A stretch of DNA of 64,000 nucleotides. Source: Bacteroidales bacterium (GTDB lineage: Bacteria; Bacteroidota; Bacteroidia; Bacteroidales; UBA932). The notes under the pieces were generated by a model. It did not search any database. It was given only the letters and a program-made list of their open reading frames with translations, and was not told the DNA's origin. Shown here in pieces: positions 19,501-26,436 of the stretch. The stretch covers positions 1 through 64,000 of the forward strand of contig JAFPWX010000013.1 in the NCBI GenBank assembly GCA_017412645.1, in the 5' to 3' direction. Positions within the stretch are counted from its first letter, which is position 1. Every line of letters starts with the position of its first letter. A program made the translations under genes and the position numbers.

Positions 19501-19602
19501 AAGACGCACCAGGCTGTCCCTCTGCTCCCCGTTCTGGGCAGCGAGCGGCAGCGCGCACGCTAGCAGCAGCGCTATGGTTATCGTCTTACCTTTGAAGCCC
19601 AT
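16447..19602 (-). CDS. OstA/LptA-like envelope protein with long low-complexity segments
   Basis: 1051 residues. Signal peptide, then an OstA-like beta-jellyroll (about 25-330: GTYLICDSALWNVDDKVINA, VKVIQENTILTSDKMDY) related to the periplasmic LPS-transport bridge. An Ala/Pro/Asp-rich linker (about 370-545) with DSL and ADT repeats follows, then a second OstA-like part (about 550-740). The C-terminus is a Lys/Arg/Ala/Glu-rich helical tail (about 830-1010). The linker contains an in-frame palindromic repeat at residues 481-510, and the tail contains a PEPVEG motif from a second short repeat. It overlaps the upstream parvulin gene by 25 bp and pepT by 131 bp. Usual homologues are 500-600 residues, so this one is greatly expanded. 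Confidence 0.8.
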   Translation of the reverse strand: MGFKGKTITIALLLACALPLAAQNGEQRDSLVRLIKAKTLELIEKGGRAYRKSVDATFLHNGTYLICDSALWNVDDKVINAEGNVKVIQENTILTSDKMDYLIDKDLVQCRGGVVQLEDDKHNTLRTHFLDYNTRDSIAFFSHGASMRDSEGQIIESDDGSYNAKTQVFTFRGNVNMYTDSIFVRTTLLDYESALNRANFLEPIDFWKDGNMLSARRGWYLRPAETFFFTDSVHATSEEQEAWCDSLFYYRVPNDLLMLGAAQVQDTTRDVAALANRIYYCDSLSMVKMSDNAAVALITKEDEAVLDSLGRRTEEFRERRDTLYMGADTLIYRTIPFCMIDPGDTLAARTRKADMLTDPVLEYRQQAAKAAAEAAAKAAQEAAEREGRPGALAAGGPGPGAAAAGADAPAPTAGADAAAPAEASAAAPDAAVPGGPEALSVPDGPALPAEEAPVAPAAAEAPADSLVAPADSLAAVSDSLAEGGGVKNGQNRVTPHAFGEGGASKSAENATDPTEIPDLIPGSDAPVAPAESPNAPADTLQAPADTLTAPADTIPAPLDSTKIGFLDAKGNIRIYRHDIQIRCDSLRYNDLDSIARLYIDPIVWNDGNRQYSADSLFAMVVGNSVDRVALENNAFVITQESYTLFDQIKATEIMAYFDSTAALRRFDGLGGTNAIFFIKEKERIGTVNKVETKMMSALFKDGDIDRIFYFDSPKNDVYPLAQLKNADRELKGFNWKPELRPRGRKDITSLEVRPSERKIYARHPKATFRQTDKFFPGYMKSVYKALEDAKARKDVAGTAKADGKPGPEISEAQPAGADSLLLPLDSLATRDSLFGADSLRAGLDSLAAADSLARADSLAARPLTKEEIRAQKRAEAERKRAERIAAREARWDALDARDAEKAAAKAAKKEAREKARLEKQAARQQKQDLADEAKLQKYIERYRKQKAREDARAAARAEKAAAKAERAAAKAAASRKPDAAPEPVEGPADSVRTVIIDGVEYTDKPIIDNGKDTRPLSPLHSGGHPEQRGLREPALDPKTAEPAEVTLQGTE
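16645..16663. repeat. 19-bp partial palindrome inside the OstA-like gene
   Basis: CCCTTCGACAGGCTCAGGG. Near-identical 19-mers (with CAAG in the middle) recur in many bacterial genomes and leave PEPVEG or SLSKG in proteins; here the sense frame reads PEPVEG. Recognition is from memory of that motif; only one copy is in the window. Confidence 0.5.
18075..18160 (-). repeat. In-frame palindromic repeat, copy A (OstA-like gene)
   Basis: About 86 bp: spacer half CATTTTCGGCCGATTTTGAC, hairpin CACCCCCC (18096-18103) / GGGGGGTG (18117-18124), second spacer GATTTTGGCCATTTTTGAC, then ACCACCCCCCTC. Encodes residues 481-510 with VKNGQN in the first half and GGASKSAEN in the second. Same family as copies B, C and D. 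Confidence 0.85.
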
Positions 19603-20975
19603 CCTGCGCGGGAGAAGTCACAATCGCCGAAAAGCGGGTCTATCACAATATAGGTTTCCTGAATCTTGCGGTCGATGAAAGCGTCCACCGCCTCAACCCG
19701 CTTCTGGTTCTCGATGATGTTCAGAAGCTCCGTGTAGTCGTTTTCGAAGGTGGCAGGATGCGATGGGATAATGCGGTCGAGCTTTACTATCTTGTATACC
19801 AGGTTGCCGTCGCGTCCTTCGTTGTCGCGAGACTCGAGCGGAGCGGATATCTGTCCGGGTTGAAGGTCGCGCACTGCGGCATAATCTTCCGGCTTTATCT
19901 GGTCTATCTCAAAGTAGGCGCTGCCAGTGTACGGGTCGGCCATCTGGCCTCCGTTGGTGCGGGTGGCCGGGTCTTCCGAGTAGAAGCGCGCGGCCATGGC
20001 AAAGCTGATCTTATTGCTGTCGATAGCGGTGCGAAGGCTGTCAAGGGTCTTGAAGGCGCGCTCCCTGTCTTCCGAAGTGTACTGCGGCTTGAGGAGGATG
20101 TGGCGGGCGTTGAACATGTCGCCCTTCTTCTCGATCACCTGGATGATGTGAAAGCCGTCGGGGGTCTCGACTATCTGGGAGATGCTACCGGGCTTGAGGG
20201 CCATGGCGGCATCGGAGAACTGAGGCCAGAAGATGCTCTTGGAGGCCATTCCGAGCTCGCCGCCCTTTCGGGCCGATCCCGGGTCTTCCGAATACAGGCG
20301 GGCCAGCGTGGTGAACTTCTCCCCTCCCATGATACGCTGCCGGATTGCGAGCAGACGCTCCTTGCATGCCAGCGCGGCCGCTTCACGGTCGGGATAGATG
20401 CATATCTGGCTCATCTGGTATTTGATGGGGATGACAGGAAGGCTCTCCACCTCGGCGGTATCGAGATACTGACGCACGTCGTACGGGGTGAGCTGGGGGA
20501 TATCCTTGGCAATATTCTGCTGTTCCTGCTGGATGAGGGAGTTCTCTTCGAGCTGATTCTGCCACTCCTGACGAAGCTTATAGAGAGGCTTGCCGAAGTA
20601 CTGCTCTGCCTGTTCGTCGCCTCCGAGGGCGGTGCGCATCTGGTCCAGCCTCTGGGAGAGCTCGGCCTGCACCATATCGTTGTTCACCTTGAGTGAGTCG
20701 ACACGGGCCTGCATGAGGAAGAGCTTGGCCTGAAGCATGCTCTCGAGGATATTGCAGCGGGTGTTGCGGTCCGATCCCATACCCTGGGCGCGCATCATCT
20801 GCACCTCCTGTTCGAGTTCGCTGAGCGAGATGAACTCGCCTCCGACCACAGCCACGGTTTTGTCGATGATACCGTTGTATTTCTGAGCCTTCGCTCCCGG
20901 CTCGCCGATGAGCAGGAGGGCGGTGCACAGCAACGCCACACCGAAGCCGGCCTTTATAATCTTTCTGCTATTCAT
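19578..20975 (-). CDS. SurA-like parvulin chaperone / peptidylprolyl isomerase
   Basis: 465 residues, exported (MNSRKIIKAGFGVALLCTALLLIGEPGAKA). SurA-type N-terminal domain with DKTVAVVGGEFISLSELEQE, then two parvulin domains: about 185-285 (SQICIYPDREAA; FTTLARLYSEDPGSARKGGELG) and about 290-395 (FNARHILLKPQ; FAMAARFYSEDPATRTNGGQM). It escorts outer membrane proteins through the periplasm. It overlaps the upstream parvulin-like gene by 8 bp and the OstA-like gene by 25 bp, so the three are one envelope-assembly operon. Confidence 0.93.
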   Translation of the reverse strand: MNSRKIIKAGFGVALLCTALLLIGEPGAKAQKYNGIIDKTVAVVGGEFISLSELEQEVQMMRAQGMGSDRNTRCNILESMLQAKLFLMQARVDSLKVNNDMVQAELSQRLDQMRTALGGDEQAEQYFGKPLYKLRQEWQNQLEENSLIQQEQQNIAKDIPQLTPYDVRQYLDTAEVESLPVIPIKYQMSQICIYPDREAAALACKERLLAIRQRIMGGEKFTTLARLYSEDPGSARKGGELGMASKSIFWPQFSDAAMALKPGSISQIVETPDGFHIIQVIEKKGDMFNARHILLKPQYTSEDRERAFKTLDSLRTAIDSNKISFAMAARFYSEDPATRTNGGQMADPYTGSAYFEIDQIKPEDYAAVRDLQPGQISAPLESRDNEGRDGNLVYKIVKLDRIIPSHPATFENDYTELLNIIENQKRVEAVDAFIDRKIQETYIVIDPLFGDCDFSRAGWASKVRR

Positions 20976-21825
20976 CTCCGTAGATTACAAAATCCTTTTT
21001 GTCCTGGGCTTCTGTAAGCAAGTCCTGTTCCAGTTTTTCAAGAAGGCTGCGTTTTCTTGCACTCAGGATATTGTCGCGTATGGTGGGGGCGCAGAATTCC
21101 AGCGGGGCTTTGCCTTTGGTGATTATCTGGAAAACATAGGCAGCACGCACGTCATCGCCTTCCATTACGATATAATTGCTCTTGAGCTGCGACATCATGG
21201 TTTCCCAGTCGGTGCCGAACTCACGGGAGAGTAAGGCTGCATCGGTCCAGGTGTCTGGATTGTCGATATAGCGCACGGCTGAAAGGAGCACCAGGGAGTC
21301 GAGGTCGCGCTTGCCACCGGTACCGTTGGCCGGAAGGAGGTCGAGGATCTCTTCTCTGTACGGGGAATCCTTGAAGAAGGAGATAAAGCGGACCTTCATG
21401 ATGGGACGGGCAAGGGTGAAGGTTTCGCTATGAGCTTCGTAGTAGTCCTTTATCTGAGCATCGGTGATGAGGGTATCCAGACGGTCGTTTATATACTGCT
21501 GCTCGTAACGGTAGCGCAGCAGACTGCGGCGGTAGTCTTCCATTTCCCGGGACACGTCGCGTGCCTCCTTGCTCAGTTCTTTCTGGGCCTTCTTGAGGAG
21601 GATGGCCTCGGACGCCCAGCTCTGAATATACTGCTGGGCCATGCGGGCGGAGTCTGCGGGTGCCGTGCCGTCGGGAATTAACGATTCCAGAGTGGAGCGG
21701 TACAGTCTTTCGCCTGCAGCCCTGGCCACCACATTATCGTCGTGCACGAGGTTGCCGGCAATGTCGCAGGAGGCAAGTGCCAGGAGGACGGACAGGGCGA
21801 GTATTGCGTGTGTGCGTAATGTCAT
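20968..21825 (-). CDS. SurA-N-like lipoprotein
   Basis: 285 residues with a lipobox (LLALASC). The helical N-terminal region (ERLYRSTLESLIPDGTAPADSARMAQQYIQSWASEAILLKKA) resembles SurA/PrsA chaperone domains. A divergent parvulin-like segment follows (ITDAQIKDYYEAHSETFTLARPIMKVRFISF), without clear catalytic residues. The ATG at 21825 lies 6 nt after a -7 element. First gene of the operon with the SurA-like protein, the OstA-like protein and probably pepT. Confidence 0.75.
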   Translation of the reverse strand: MTLRTHAILALSVLLALASCDIAGNLVHDDNVVARAAGERLYRSTLESLIPDGTAPADSARMAQQYIQSWASEAILLKKAQKELSKEARDVSREMEDYRRSLLRYRYEQQYINDRLDTLITDAQIKDYYEAHSETFTLARPIMKVRFISFFKDSPYREEILDLLPANGTGGKRDLDSLVLLSAVRYIDNPDTWTDAALLSREFGTDWETMMSQLKSNYIVMEGDDVRAAYVFQIITKGKAPLEFCAPTIRDNILSARKRSLLEKLEQDLLTEAQDKKDFVIYGDE

Positions 21826-21831
21826 AGACTG

Positions 21832-21858
21832 CAAATATACTAATTTTAGCTATATTTG
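21832..21858. promoter_or_regulatory. Divergent promoter pair
   Basis: TATATTTG on the minus strand (21832-21839) serves the SurA-like operon and TATATTTG on the plus strand (21851-21858) serves the NlpC/P60 gene. Only 11 bp separate them, and each ends 6 nt before an ATG (21825 and 21865). Each should occlude the other's polymerase. Confidence 0.75.
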
Positions 21859-21864
21859 TGGGAG

Positions 21865-22887
21865 ATGAAAAAGACGATTCTGATACTGCTGGCGCTGCTC
21901 GCGTGGTCTGCGGGCGGATGCGCAAGGGCGCAGGCTCTGCCTGAGGGCGAATGGGCCGTGGTGAACACCAGTTCCGTTTTCATGCGGGGCGAGGCGTCCT
22001 ACACTTCGGAGAATGTTTCTCAGAGCCGCATGGGCACGCCCGTACAGGTGCTGGCCCGTACGGGCTACTGGGTCAAGATCCGCACTCCGGAGCCGTACGA
22101 AGGCTGGGTGAACGAGCTCACGCTGGCCCCCTACCCTGCCGACTACCGCAGCTGCGCGCGCTACATCTGCATTCGCGAGCACAGTTTCGTATATGCCGAG
22201 CCGTCACTGGATGCGGCGAGACTCTGTGACATCCTGATGAGCGACATTATCCGCGCCGGAAAGGAGCCAACCTGCGGGTTCGACGTCAAGGCCGGCTCGT
22301 CCGGCGCCGGCATCTCCCCGGATTGGACCGCAGTTCAGCTTTGGGACGGCCGGGGCGGCTGGGTCCCGACGGCCGACGTGGCCGACTTCGCCGAGTGGAT
22401 GTCCAATAGCGGAAGCCTGGCAGCGAAGGCAGCGCAGACCGGCAGCGCCGGGTCCGGCATCGCAGCCGTGCAGGTGGCCGACGATCTCGTCGCCACGGCC
22501 AGACGCTTCCTCGGCGCACCATACATGTGGGGCGGTATGAGCGCAGGCCTGTTCGACTGCAGCGGCCTTGTCGGCTTCTGCTACTTCATGGCTGGAATTC
22601 AGCTGCCTCGCGATGCTTCTCAGCAGATCAAATGCGGCACCCCGATAGCCTTCGAAGACATGCAGGCCGGCGATCTCGTCTTCTTTGGAAACACCAGCGT
22701 GGGCCACGTGGCACTCTGCACAGGTCCCGGCCGCATAATCCACTCTTCCCAGATCGTCCGGGAAAACTCCCTCGTCGCCGGCGAGCCGGACTACTATGGA
22801 AGGAATATTTTGGGGATTAGACGTATTATTGGGAATCACTCCAAAAAAGAAATCGTGAAAAATTCAGCTCTTTACTTCGTAAAATGA
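21865..22887 (+). CDS. NlpC/P60 (C40) cell-wall hydrolase
   Basis: 340 residues, exported, with a cysteine near the end of the signal (SAGGC) that may be lipidated. Two SH3-like domains (about 27-180) precede the C40 catalytic domain. FDCSGLVGFCYF carries the catalytic Cys (about 232), VGHVALC the His (about 281) and RIIHSS the third residue. It cleaves stem peptides of peptidoglycan, usually gamma-D-Glu-diamino acid bonds. The ATG at 21865 is set by the -7 element 6 nt upstream. Confidence 0.92.
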   Translation: MKKTILILLALLAWSAGGCARAQALPEGEWAVVNTSSVFMRGEASYTSENVSQSRMGTPVQVLARTGYWVKIRTPEPYEGWVNELTLAPYPADYRSCARYICIREHSFVYAEPSLDAARLCDILMSDIIRAGKEPTCGFDVKAGSSGAGISPDWTAVQLWDGRGGWVPTADVADFAEWMSNSGSLAAKAAQTGSAGSGIAAVQVADDLVATARRFLGAPYMWGGMSAGLFDCSGLVGFCYFMAGIQLPRDASQQIKCGTPIAFEDMQAGDLVFFGNTSVGHVALCTGPGRIIHSSQIVRENSLVAGEPDYYGRNILGIRRIIGNHSKKEIVKNSALYFVK

Positions 22888-22898
22888 AGTTTTTTTGC

Positions 22899-22906
22899 TA
22901 TTTTTG
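22899..22906 (+). promoter_or_regulatory. -7 element for the H1-like gene
   Basis: TATTTTTG, 52 nt before the ATG at 22959 and 11 nt after the NlpC/P60 stop. The leader would be about 45 nt. No convincing -33 box at 19-21 bp. Confidence 0.5.
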
Positions 22907-22958
22907 CGGCGCCTAAATGGCTGAATAACACTGAAAAGCAAACAAACACCAAAATACT

Positions 22959-23627
22959 ATGAATCTCCGTAACATCAAGAAGGACATCGACTACGTGCTC
23001 AGCGCATTTGTCGAAGATTGCGCCACATGCGTAGCAGTGAATCCCAAAGTGAGCGACGAAGCCGCCTCTTCCCTCATGGAAGAAGCCATCGACCTCTACA
23101 ACGAGCTCCGTGACAAGGCGGCCGCCCGTAAGGTCGAAGGCAACAAGAAGGCTTTCTACAACGCCCTCCGCAAAGAAATTCTGGAGCGCACCGACGCCCT
23201 CTACAGCAAGCTCAGCGCCGTGGTAGCCGGTGGCGAGGTCGAGCTCAAGGCCCCGAAGGCCGAAAAGCCCGCCGCCAAGAAGGTTGCCAAGAAGAAGGCA
23301 GAGCCCAAGGCCGAAGCTAAGCCCGAGGCTAAACCCGCAGAAAAGAAGGCCCCTGCAAAGAAGGCTGCTCCGAAGGCCGAGGCAAAGCCCGCCGCTGTGA
23401 AGGCTGAGAAGCCTGCCGCTGCAAAGAAGCCCGCTGCAAAGAAGGCCCCCGCGAAGAAGGCCGCCCCGAAGGCTGAAAAGCCCGCAGAGGAAAAGGCCGA
23501 GAAGCCTGCTGCAAAGAAGGCTCCTGCAAAGAAGGCCGCTCCCAAGGCTGAGGCAAAGCCCGCTGCTGAAAAGAAGCCGGCCGCCAAGAAGCCCGCTGCT
23601 AAGAAGGCAGAGCCCAAGGCTGAGTAA
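22959..23627 (+). CDS. Conserved Bacteroidales protein with histone H1-like tail
   Basis: 222 residues in two parts. Residues 1-88 (MNLRNIKKDIDYVLSAFVED through ERTDALYSKLSAVV) form a helical domain that resembles a small conserved Bacteroidales family of unknown function. Residues 90-222 are almost only Lys, Ala, Pro and Glu, with KKAPAKKAAPKAE occurring three times, like the DNA-binding tail of histone H1. It probably binds nucleic acid. It could be misnamed TolA because of the Lys/Ala tail, but there is no membrane segment. Followed by a good terminator. Confidence 0.7.
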   Translation: MNLRNIKKDIDYVLSAFVEDCATCVAVNPKVSDEAASSLMEEAIDLYNELRDKAAARKVEGNKKAFYNALRKEILERTDALYSKLSAVVAGGEVELKAPKAEKPAAKKVAKKKAEPKAEAKPEAKPAEKKAPAKKAAPKAEAKPAAVKAEKPAAAKKPAAKKAPAKKAAPKAEKPAEEKAEKPAAKKAPAKKAAPKAEAKPAAEKKPAAKKPAAKKAEPKAE

Positions 23628-23652
23628 TCGCCCCTTTGGAAATATCCGACAG

Positions 23653-23678
23653 AACCCGCCCATCCCGGCGGGTTTTGT
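23653..23678 (+). terminator. Terminator of the H1-like gene
   Basis: AACCCGCC (23653-23660) pairs perfectly with GGCGGGTT (23667-23674), with a CATCCC loop, followed by TT. Confidence 0.8.
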
Positions 23679-23698
23679 TATTGTATCCGGCGCAGGGT

Positions 23699-23783
23699 GT
23701 AGGAGACGTCCCAAAAAGTGGGACGTCTCGGTCAAAAAAGGCCCAAAAACGTAGGAGACGTCCCAAAAAGTGGGACGTCTCGG
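23699..23783. repeat. REP/BIME-like element, intergenic copy E
   Basis: Two identical hairpins, GAGACGTCCC-aaaaagt-GGGACGTCTC, at 23703-23729 and 23755-23781. GTAG directly precedes each (23699-23702, 23751-23754). The spacer GGTCAAAAAAGGCCCAAAAAC makes the unit a 52-bp tandem repeat. It lies between converging genes, 4 bp from the AlkZ-related stop. A hairpin with GTAG at its foot is the hallmark of REP sequences mobilised by RAYT enzymes. Confidence 0.88.
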
Positions 23784-23786
23784 ACA

Positions 23787-24581
23787 CTATCGCAAGAGTC
23801 GCTGGAGGGCGGGGTCTGGAACTGAAGGGAGGATTTCGCGGAGATGACCAAGGAGAGCGGCAAGGGATTCTTGCGGAGAGCAGCCGACATCCAGCGGATC
23901 CTCCGCGCTGAAGGGCGAGAAGCCGCCGAAGAGCAGCGGAGCCTGAGAAGGCGCGGGAGAGTCGGAGAGCTGCTCCCCGGCGTTGACGGAGATGGCACCT
24001 GCGGCACTCGGTGCGACATCGGCCGAGAAGAGCGCCTCGGGGGTGCAGAAGCTGCAATGTTGCCAGCCGGAGTACTTGAGCGAGGGTCCGCGATAGACGC
24101 GTTCGATGTCGCCAATCAGAAGGCGACACTGGTGCATCAAGCGGGATGAGACGCCGTCGGCCGTAGCCTTCTTCAAGCCGAGCAAGTGGCGGATATCCGC
24201 GCTACTCACACTCCCCTGCTCCACCGCCAGTTGCAACACGCGGCGGCAGGCGGCATCTGGTTCAAATTCAGGCAGCGAAAGGCGCCAGTTCCGCAGATGC
24301 GCGTACCACTCGACCGTGGCAAAGGCCGCCTTGCCGCCACAAAGGAACTTACCGTAAGCGATGTCGCCGCTCTGTACCGCGGCAATCTTCCAGTCCCAGG
24401 GACCCAGCTCATCGGAAGAATAGAACCAATGCTCAGGCGGGGTGAGTTCCTCGATGGAGAAACCCGGCACGGGTCCCTTGAAAAACGGGATGATGCCGGC
24501 AGCGCGGATGGCATCGCACATCGCCTCCGGGCTGCTGACAGCCGGAACGGGGCGGGAAAAAGAGGAAGCGATGCCTGTCAT
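23787..24581 (-). CDS. AlkZ-related protein, function unknown
   Basis: 264 residues, cytoplasmic. Residues 1-170 include PFFKGPVPGFSIEELTPPEHWF and GKFLCGGKAAFATVEWYAHLRNWR, then a winged-helix-like segment (AACRRVLQLAVEQGSVSSADIRHLLGL). The pattern recalls small Bacteroidales proteins described as related to the AlkZ/YcaQ DNA glycosylase family, but no catalytic motif could be confirmed. The C-terminal 60 residues are low complexity (Ser/Pro/Ala). It starts 7 bp after the Spy-like gene and shares its promoter. The stop abuts repeat copy E. Confidence 0.5.
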   Translation of the reverse strand: MTGIASSFSRPVPAVSSPEAMCDAIRAAGIIPFFKGPVPGFSIEELTPPEHWFYSSDELGPWDWKIAAVQSGDIAYGKFLCGGKAAFATVEWYAHLRNWRLSLPEFEPDAACRRVLQLAVEQGSVSSADIRHLLGLKKATADGVSSRLMHQCRLLIGDIERVYRGPSLKYSGWQHCSFCTPEALFSADVAPSAAGAISVNAGEQLSDSPAPSQAPLLFGGFSPFSAEDPLDVGCSPQESLAALLGHLREILPSVPDPALQRLLR

Positions 24582-24588
24582 AACGGGC

Positions 24589-25074
24589 CTAGCGGCCGGT
24601 GAAGGGAGCCTGGCCTTCCGACCAGGTGGCGAACTGCTCGGGGGTGAGGATGCGGGAGAGCTTCTTCTCGTACTTGGTACGACGCTTCACGAGCTTCTCA
24701 ACGGCCTTGGCATCGGAGGCATTGGACTGCGCTGAAGCAGGAGCAACGCCAATAGCCGGGCCCGTGTTGGGGGCGCCGCCGGGATTCTTGCTCCAGGAGC
24801 CAGGTACGCCGTTATTGCCACTGGGATGCGGACGGCCGGGAGTGTCGTAATACGGACCGGATTCACCTCCGTAAATCGGTTTACCCAGGACTATCTCCTC
24901 TCCCAAAACATCCGAATAGCGGTTGTTGAGACGGAAGACTTTGCGGGCCTGACGGTCGTTCAGCCCAAGCTTCTTGGTCATGGATTCGGTGCGGGCCACC
25001 GGGTCGACCGGGGTCGAAGCAGAGGCGGAAACGGCGAACAGCGCTGCGGCGAGAAGGACAAGAATCTTTTTCAT
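24589..25074 (-). CDS. Small exported Spy-like protein
   Basis: 161 residues. Signal peptide (MKKILVLLAAALFAVSASA), helix MTKKLGLNDRQARKVFRLNNRYSDVL, a central Gly/Pro/Asn-rich loop, then a helix with VKRRTKYEKKLSRILTPEQFATW. The paired Lx(L/T)xxQ-type motifs resemble Spy/CpxP or DUF4890-type periplasmic proteins, like the one at 4239-4787. The ATG at 25074 lies 6 nt after a -7 element. Confidence 0.6.
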   Translation of the reverse strand: MKKILVLLAAALFAVSASASTPVDPVARTESMTKKLGLNDRQARKVFRLNNRYSDVLGEEIVLGKPIYGGESGPYYDTPGRPHPSGNNGVPGSWSKNPGGAPNTGPAIGVAPASAQSNASDAKAVEKLVKRRTKYEKKLSRILTPEQFATWSEGQAPFTGR

Positions 25075-25080
25075 ATGATA

Positions 25081-25088
25081 CAAAGATA
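25081..25088 (-). promoter_or_regulatory. -7 element for the Spy-like / AlkZ-related unit
   Basis: TATCTTTG on the minus strand ending 6 nt before the ATG at 25074. Lies just downstream of the dacB stop at 25093, so the unit is probably separate from the fimbrial operon. Confidence 0.6.
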
Positions 25089-25092
25089 CAAT

Positions 25093-26436
25093 TTAATTCT
25101 CCCCCGCCAAACTTTCGATCAGCGAGTCCAGCAACGGATACACCTGCGAACTTGATGCCACGGCGTTATTGGTGAGGAGGCTGAAGACTATTGTTTCCTC
25201 GGCCCTGCCGGACGACGGGAGGATGTAGCCGCTGAAGCAGCGCACCCCGTTCATGCTGCCGCTCTTCATAAGGATGCGGTGCCGGAGCGCCCAGGAGCGT
25301 TTGGGAAGACGGTTTTCGAGGGTGGTCTTGGGTTCGCCGGCAAAGGGCAGCGATGCCATGAAGGCCTTGCGCGCGCGGCTGCGGTACATCCCCTTCAGGA
25401 AACTGACCATAAATTCCGGGGAGACGTAATTCTTGCGCGAGAGACCGCTACCGTCGGCAAAGCGCATCTGTCCGCTCGCAGCCATGAGGCCGATGGGAGC
25501 GAGGGATTTGCGAAGGGCAGCGATGGAAGACGGGTAGTCGTCGCCGTCGCCCCGAAGTTTACCGAGCGTTTTCAGCAGAGTCTCGGCTATGAAGTTGTCG
25601 GACTGACAGTTGGCGATGCGGACGAGCTCGCGCAGAGGCAGGGACGGAACGGTGCCGAGGATTAGCAAGGAGTCGAGGGGGATGGATGGATCCGGGGTGT
25701 CGAGGGTGGCGCCAGGCTCTGAGGGATGAGCGGCGTAGTCGCGACCCGAGTCGGAGGCGATACCATTCTGCAAAAGCCATTCGCGGAAGTGAAGCGCTGC
25801 GGTGGAAGGGCTGTCAGGGAGGCTGTCTCCCATCTTTCCGCGCCAGGTGAGGCCGGCCGGGACCACTCCGTCGCGGGTGCGGAGGTCCTCAACGTTCCAG
25901 TCAGGATGCGGCTGCGGCTCGGAGAACCAGCTGCCGTCGCCCAGAATATCGCCTTCAATGCGGCGTATGCCGTTGTCGGAGAGAACCTTGCTCCAACGGC
26001 CGAAGGTTTCGTCGGGGCTGGGGAGGTAAGGGAAGAGTTCGCCGAGCAAGGGGTCGCCGCCGCCTATTATATATAGGTTGCCGTGGAGGGTGCTGTCGGG
26101 GGCGGCGGGAAGGCTGGGGGCGTCGGTAGCGAAGGTGGTGGAGTAGCGGAAGTCTTCGCCGAGCGACAGCAGGGCCGCGCCGGTGGTGATGAGTTTCAGG
26201 TTCGACGCCGGCACCAGGCGACGCTGCGGGTTCAGGCAGACGAGGGTGTCGCCCCGAAGATTGACCGCCAGAAAGCCCCAGACGCTACCGGAAAGGGGGC
26301 CGTCGGCATCGGCCTGCTCGGCAAGGCGCTGGGTAGCGGTCGTCGTACGCGACCTGTCCGGCTGTAGGGCGAAGCCAGACAAAGATGCTGCTGACAACAG
26401 AATTGCCAGCAGCATGATTCTTTTAGCGAGCCCCAT
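25093..26436 (-). CDS. dacB: D-Ala-D-Ala carboxypeptidase/endopeptidase, PBP4 class (S13)
   Basis: 447 residues, exported. Penicillin-binding active site motifs in order: PASNLKLIT (SxxK with Ser78 and Lys81), CQSDNFIAE (SxN-type SDN) and LMKSGSMNGV (KTG-type KSG). The insert between the first two motifs is of the usual S13 length. It cleaves D-Ala from stem peptides or opens cross-links. The ATG overlaps the stop of the BIG2 lipoprotein gene (TAATG), so it is translationally coupled to the fimbrial operon, an unexpected place for a cell-wall enzyme. Confidence 0.93.
   Translation of the reverse strand: MGLAKRIMLLAILLSAASLSGFALQPDRSRTTTATQRLAEQADADGPLSGSVWGFLAVNLRGDTLVCLNPQRRLVPASNLKLITTGAALLSLGEDFRYSTTFATDAPSLPAAPDSTLHGNLYIIGGGDPLLGELFPYLPSPDETFGRWSKVLSDNGIRRIEGDILGDGSWFSEPQPHPDWNVEDLRTRDGVVPAGLTWRGKMGDSLPDSPSTAALHFREWLLQNGIASDSGRDYAAHPSEPGATLDTPDPSIPLDSLLILGTVPSLPLRELVRIANCQSDNFIAETLLKTLGKLRGDGDDYPSSIAALRKSLAPIGLMAASGQMRFADGSGLSRKNYVSPEFMVSFLKGMYRSRARKAFMASLPFAGEPKTTLENRLPKRSWALRHRILMKSGSMNGVRCFSGYILPSSGRAEETIVFSLLTNNAVASSSQVYPLLDSLIESLAGEN

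Noticed and set aside
22872..23735. Leu/Gly-rich open frame antisense to the H1-like gene
   Set aside because: Reverse complement of Lys/Ala/Pro codons; it starts inside repeat copy E and has no ribosome-binding site or family match.
23699..23783. CRISPR-like array
   Set aside because: Two 52-bp units only, and the repeats are perfect hairpins with GTAG guides. No cas genes anywhere in the window.
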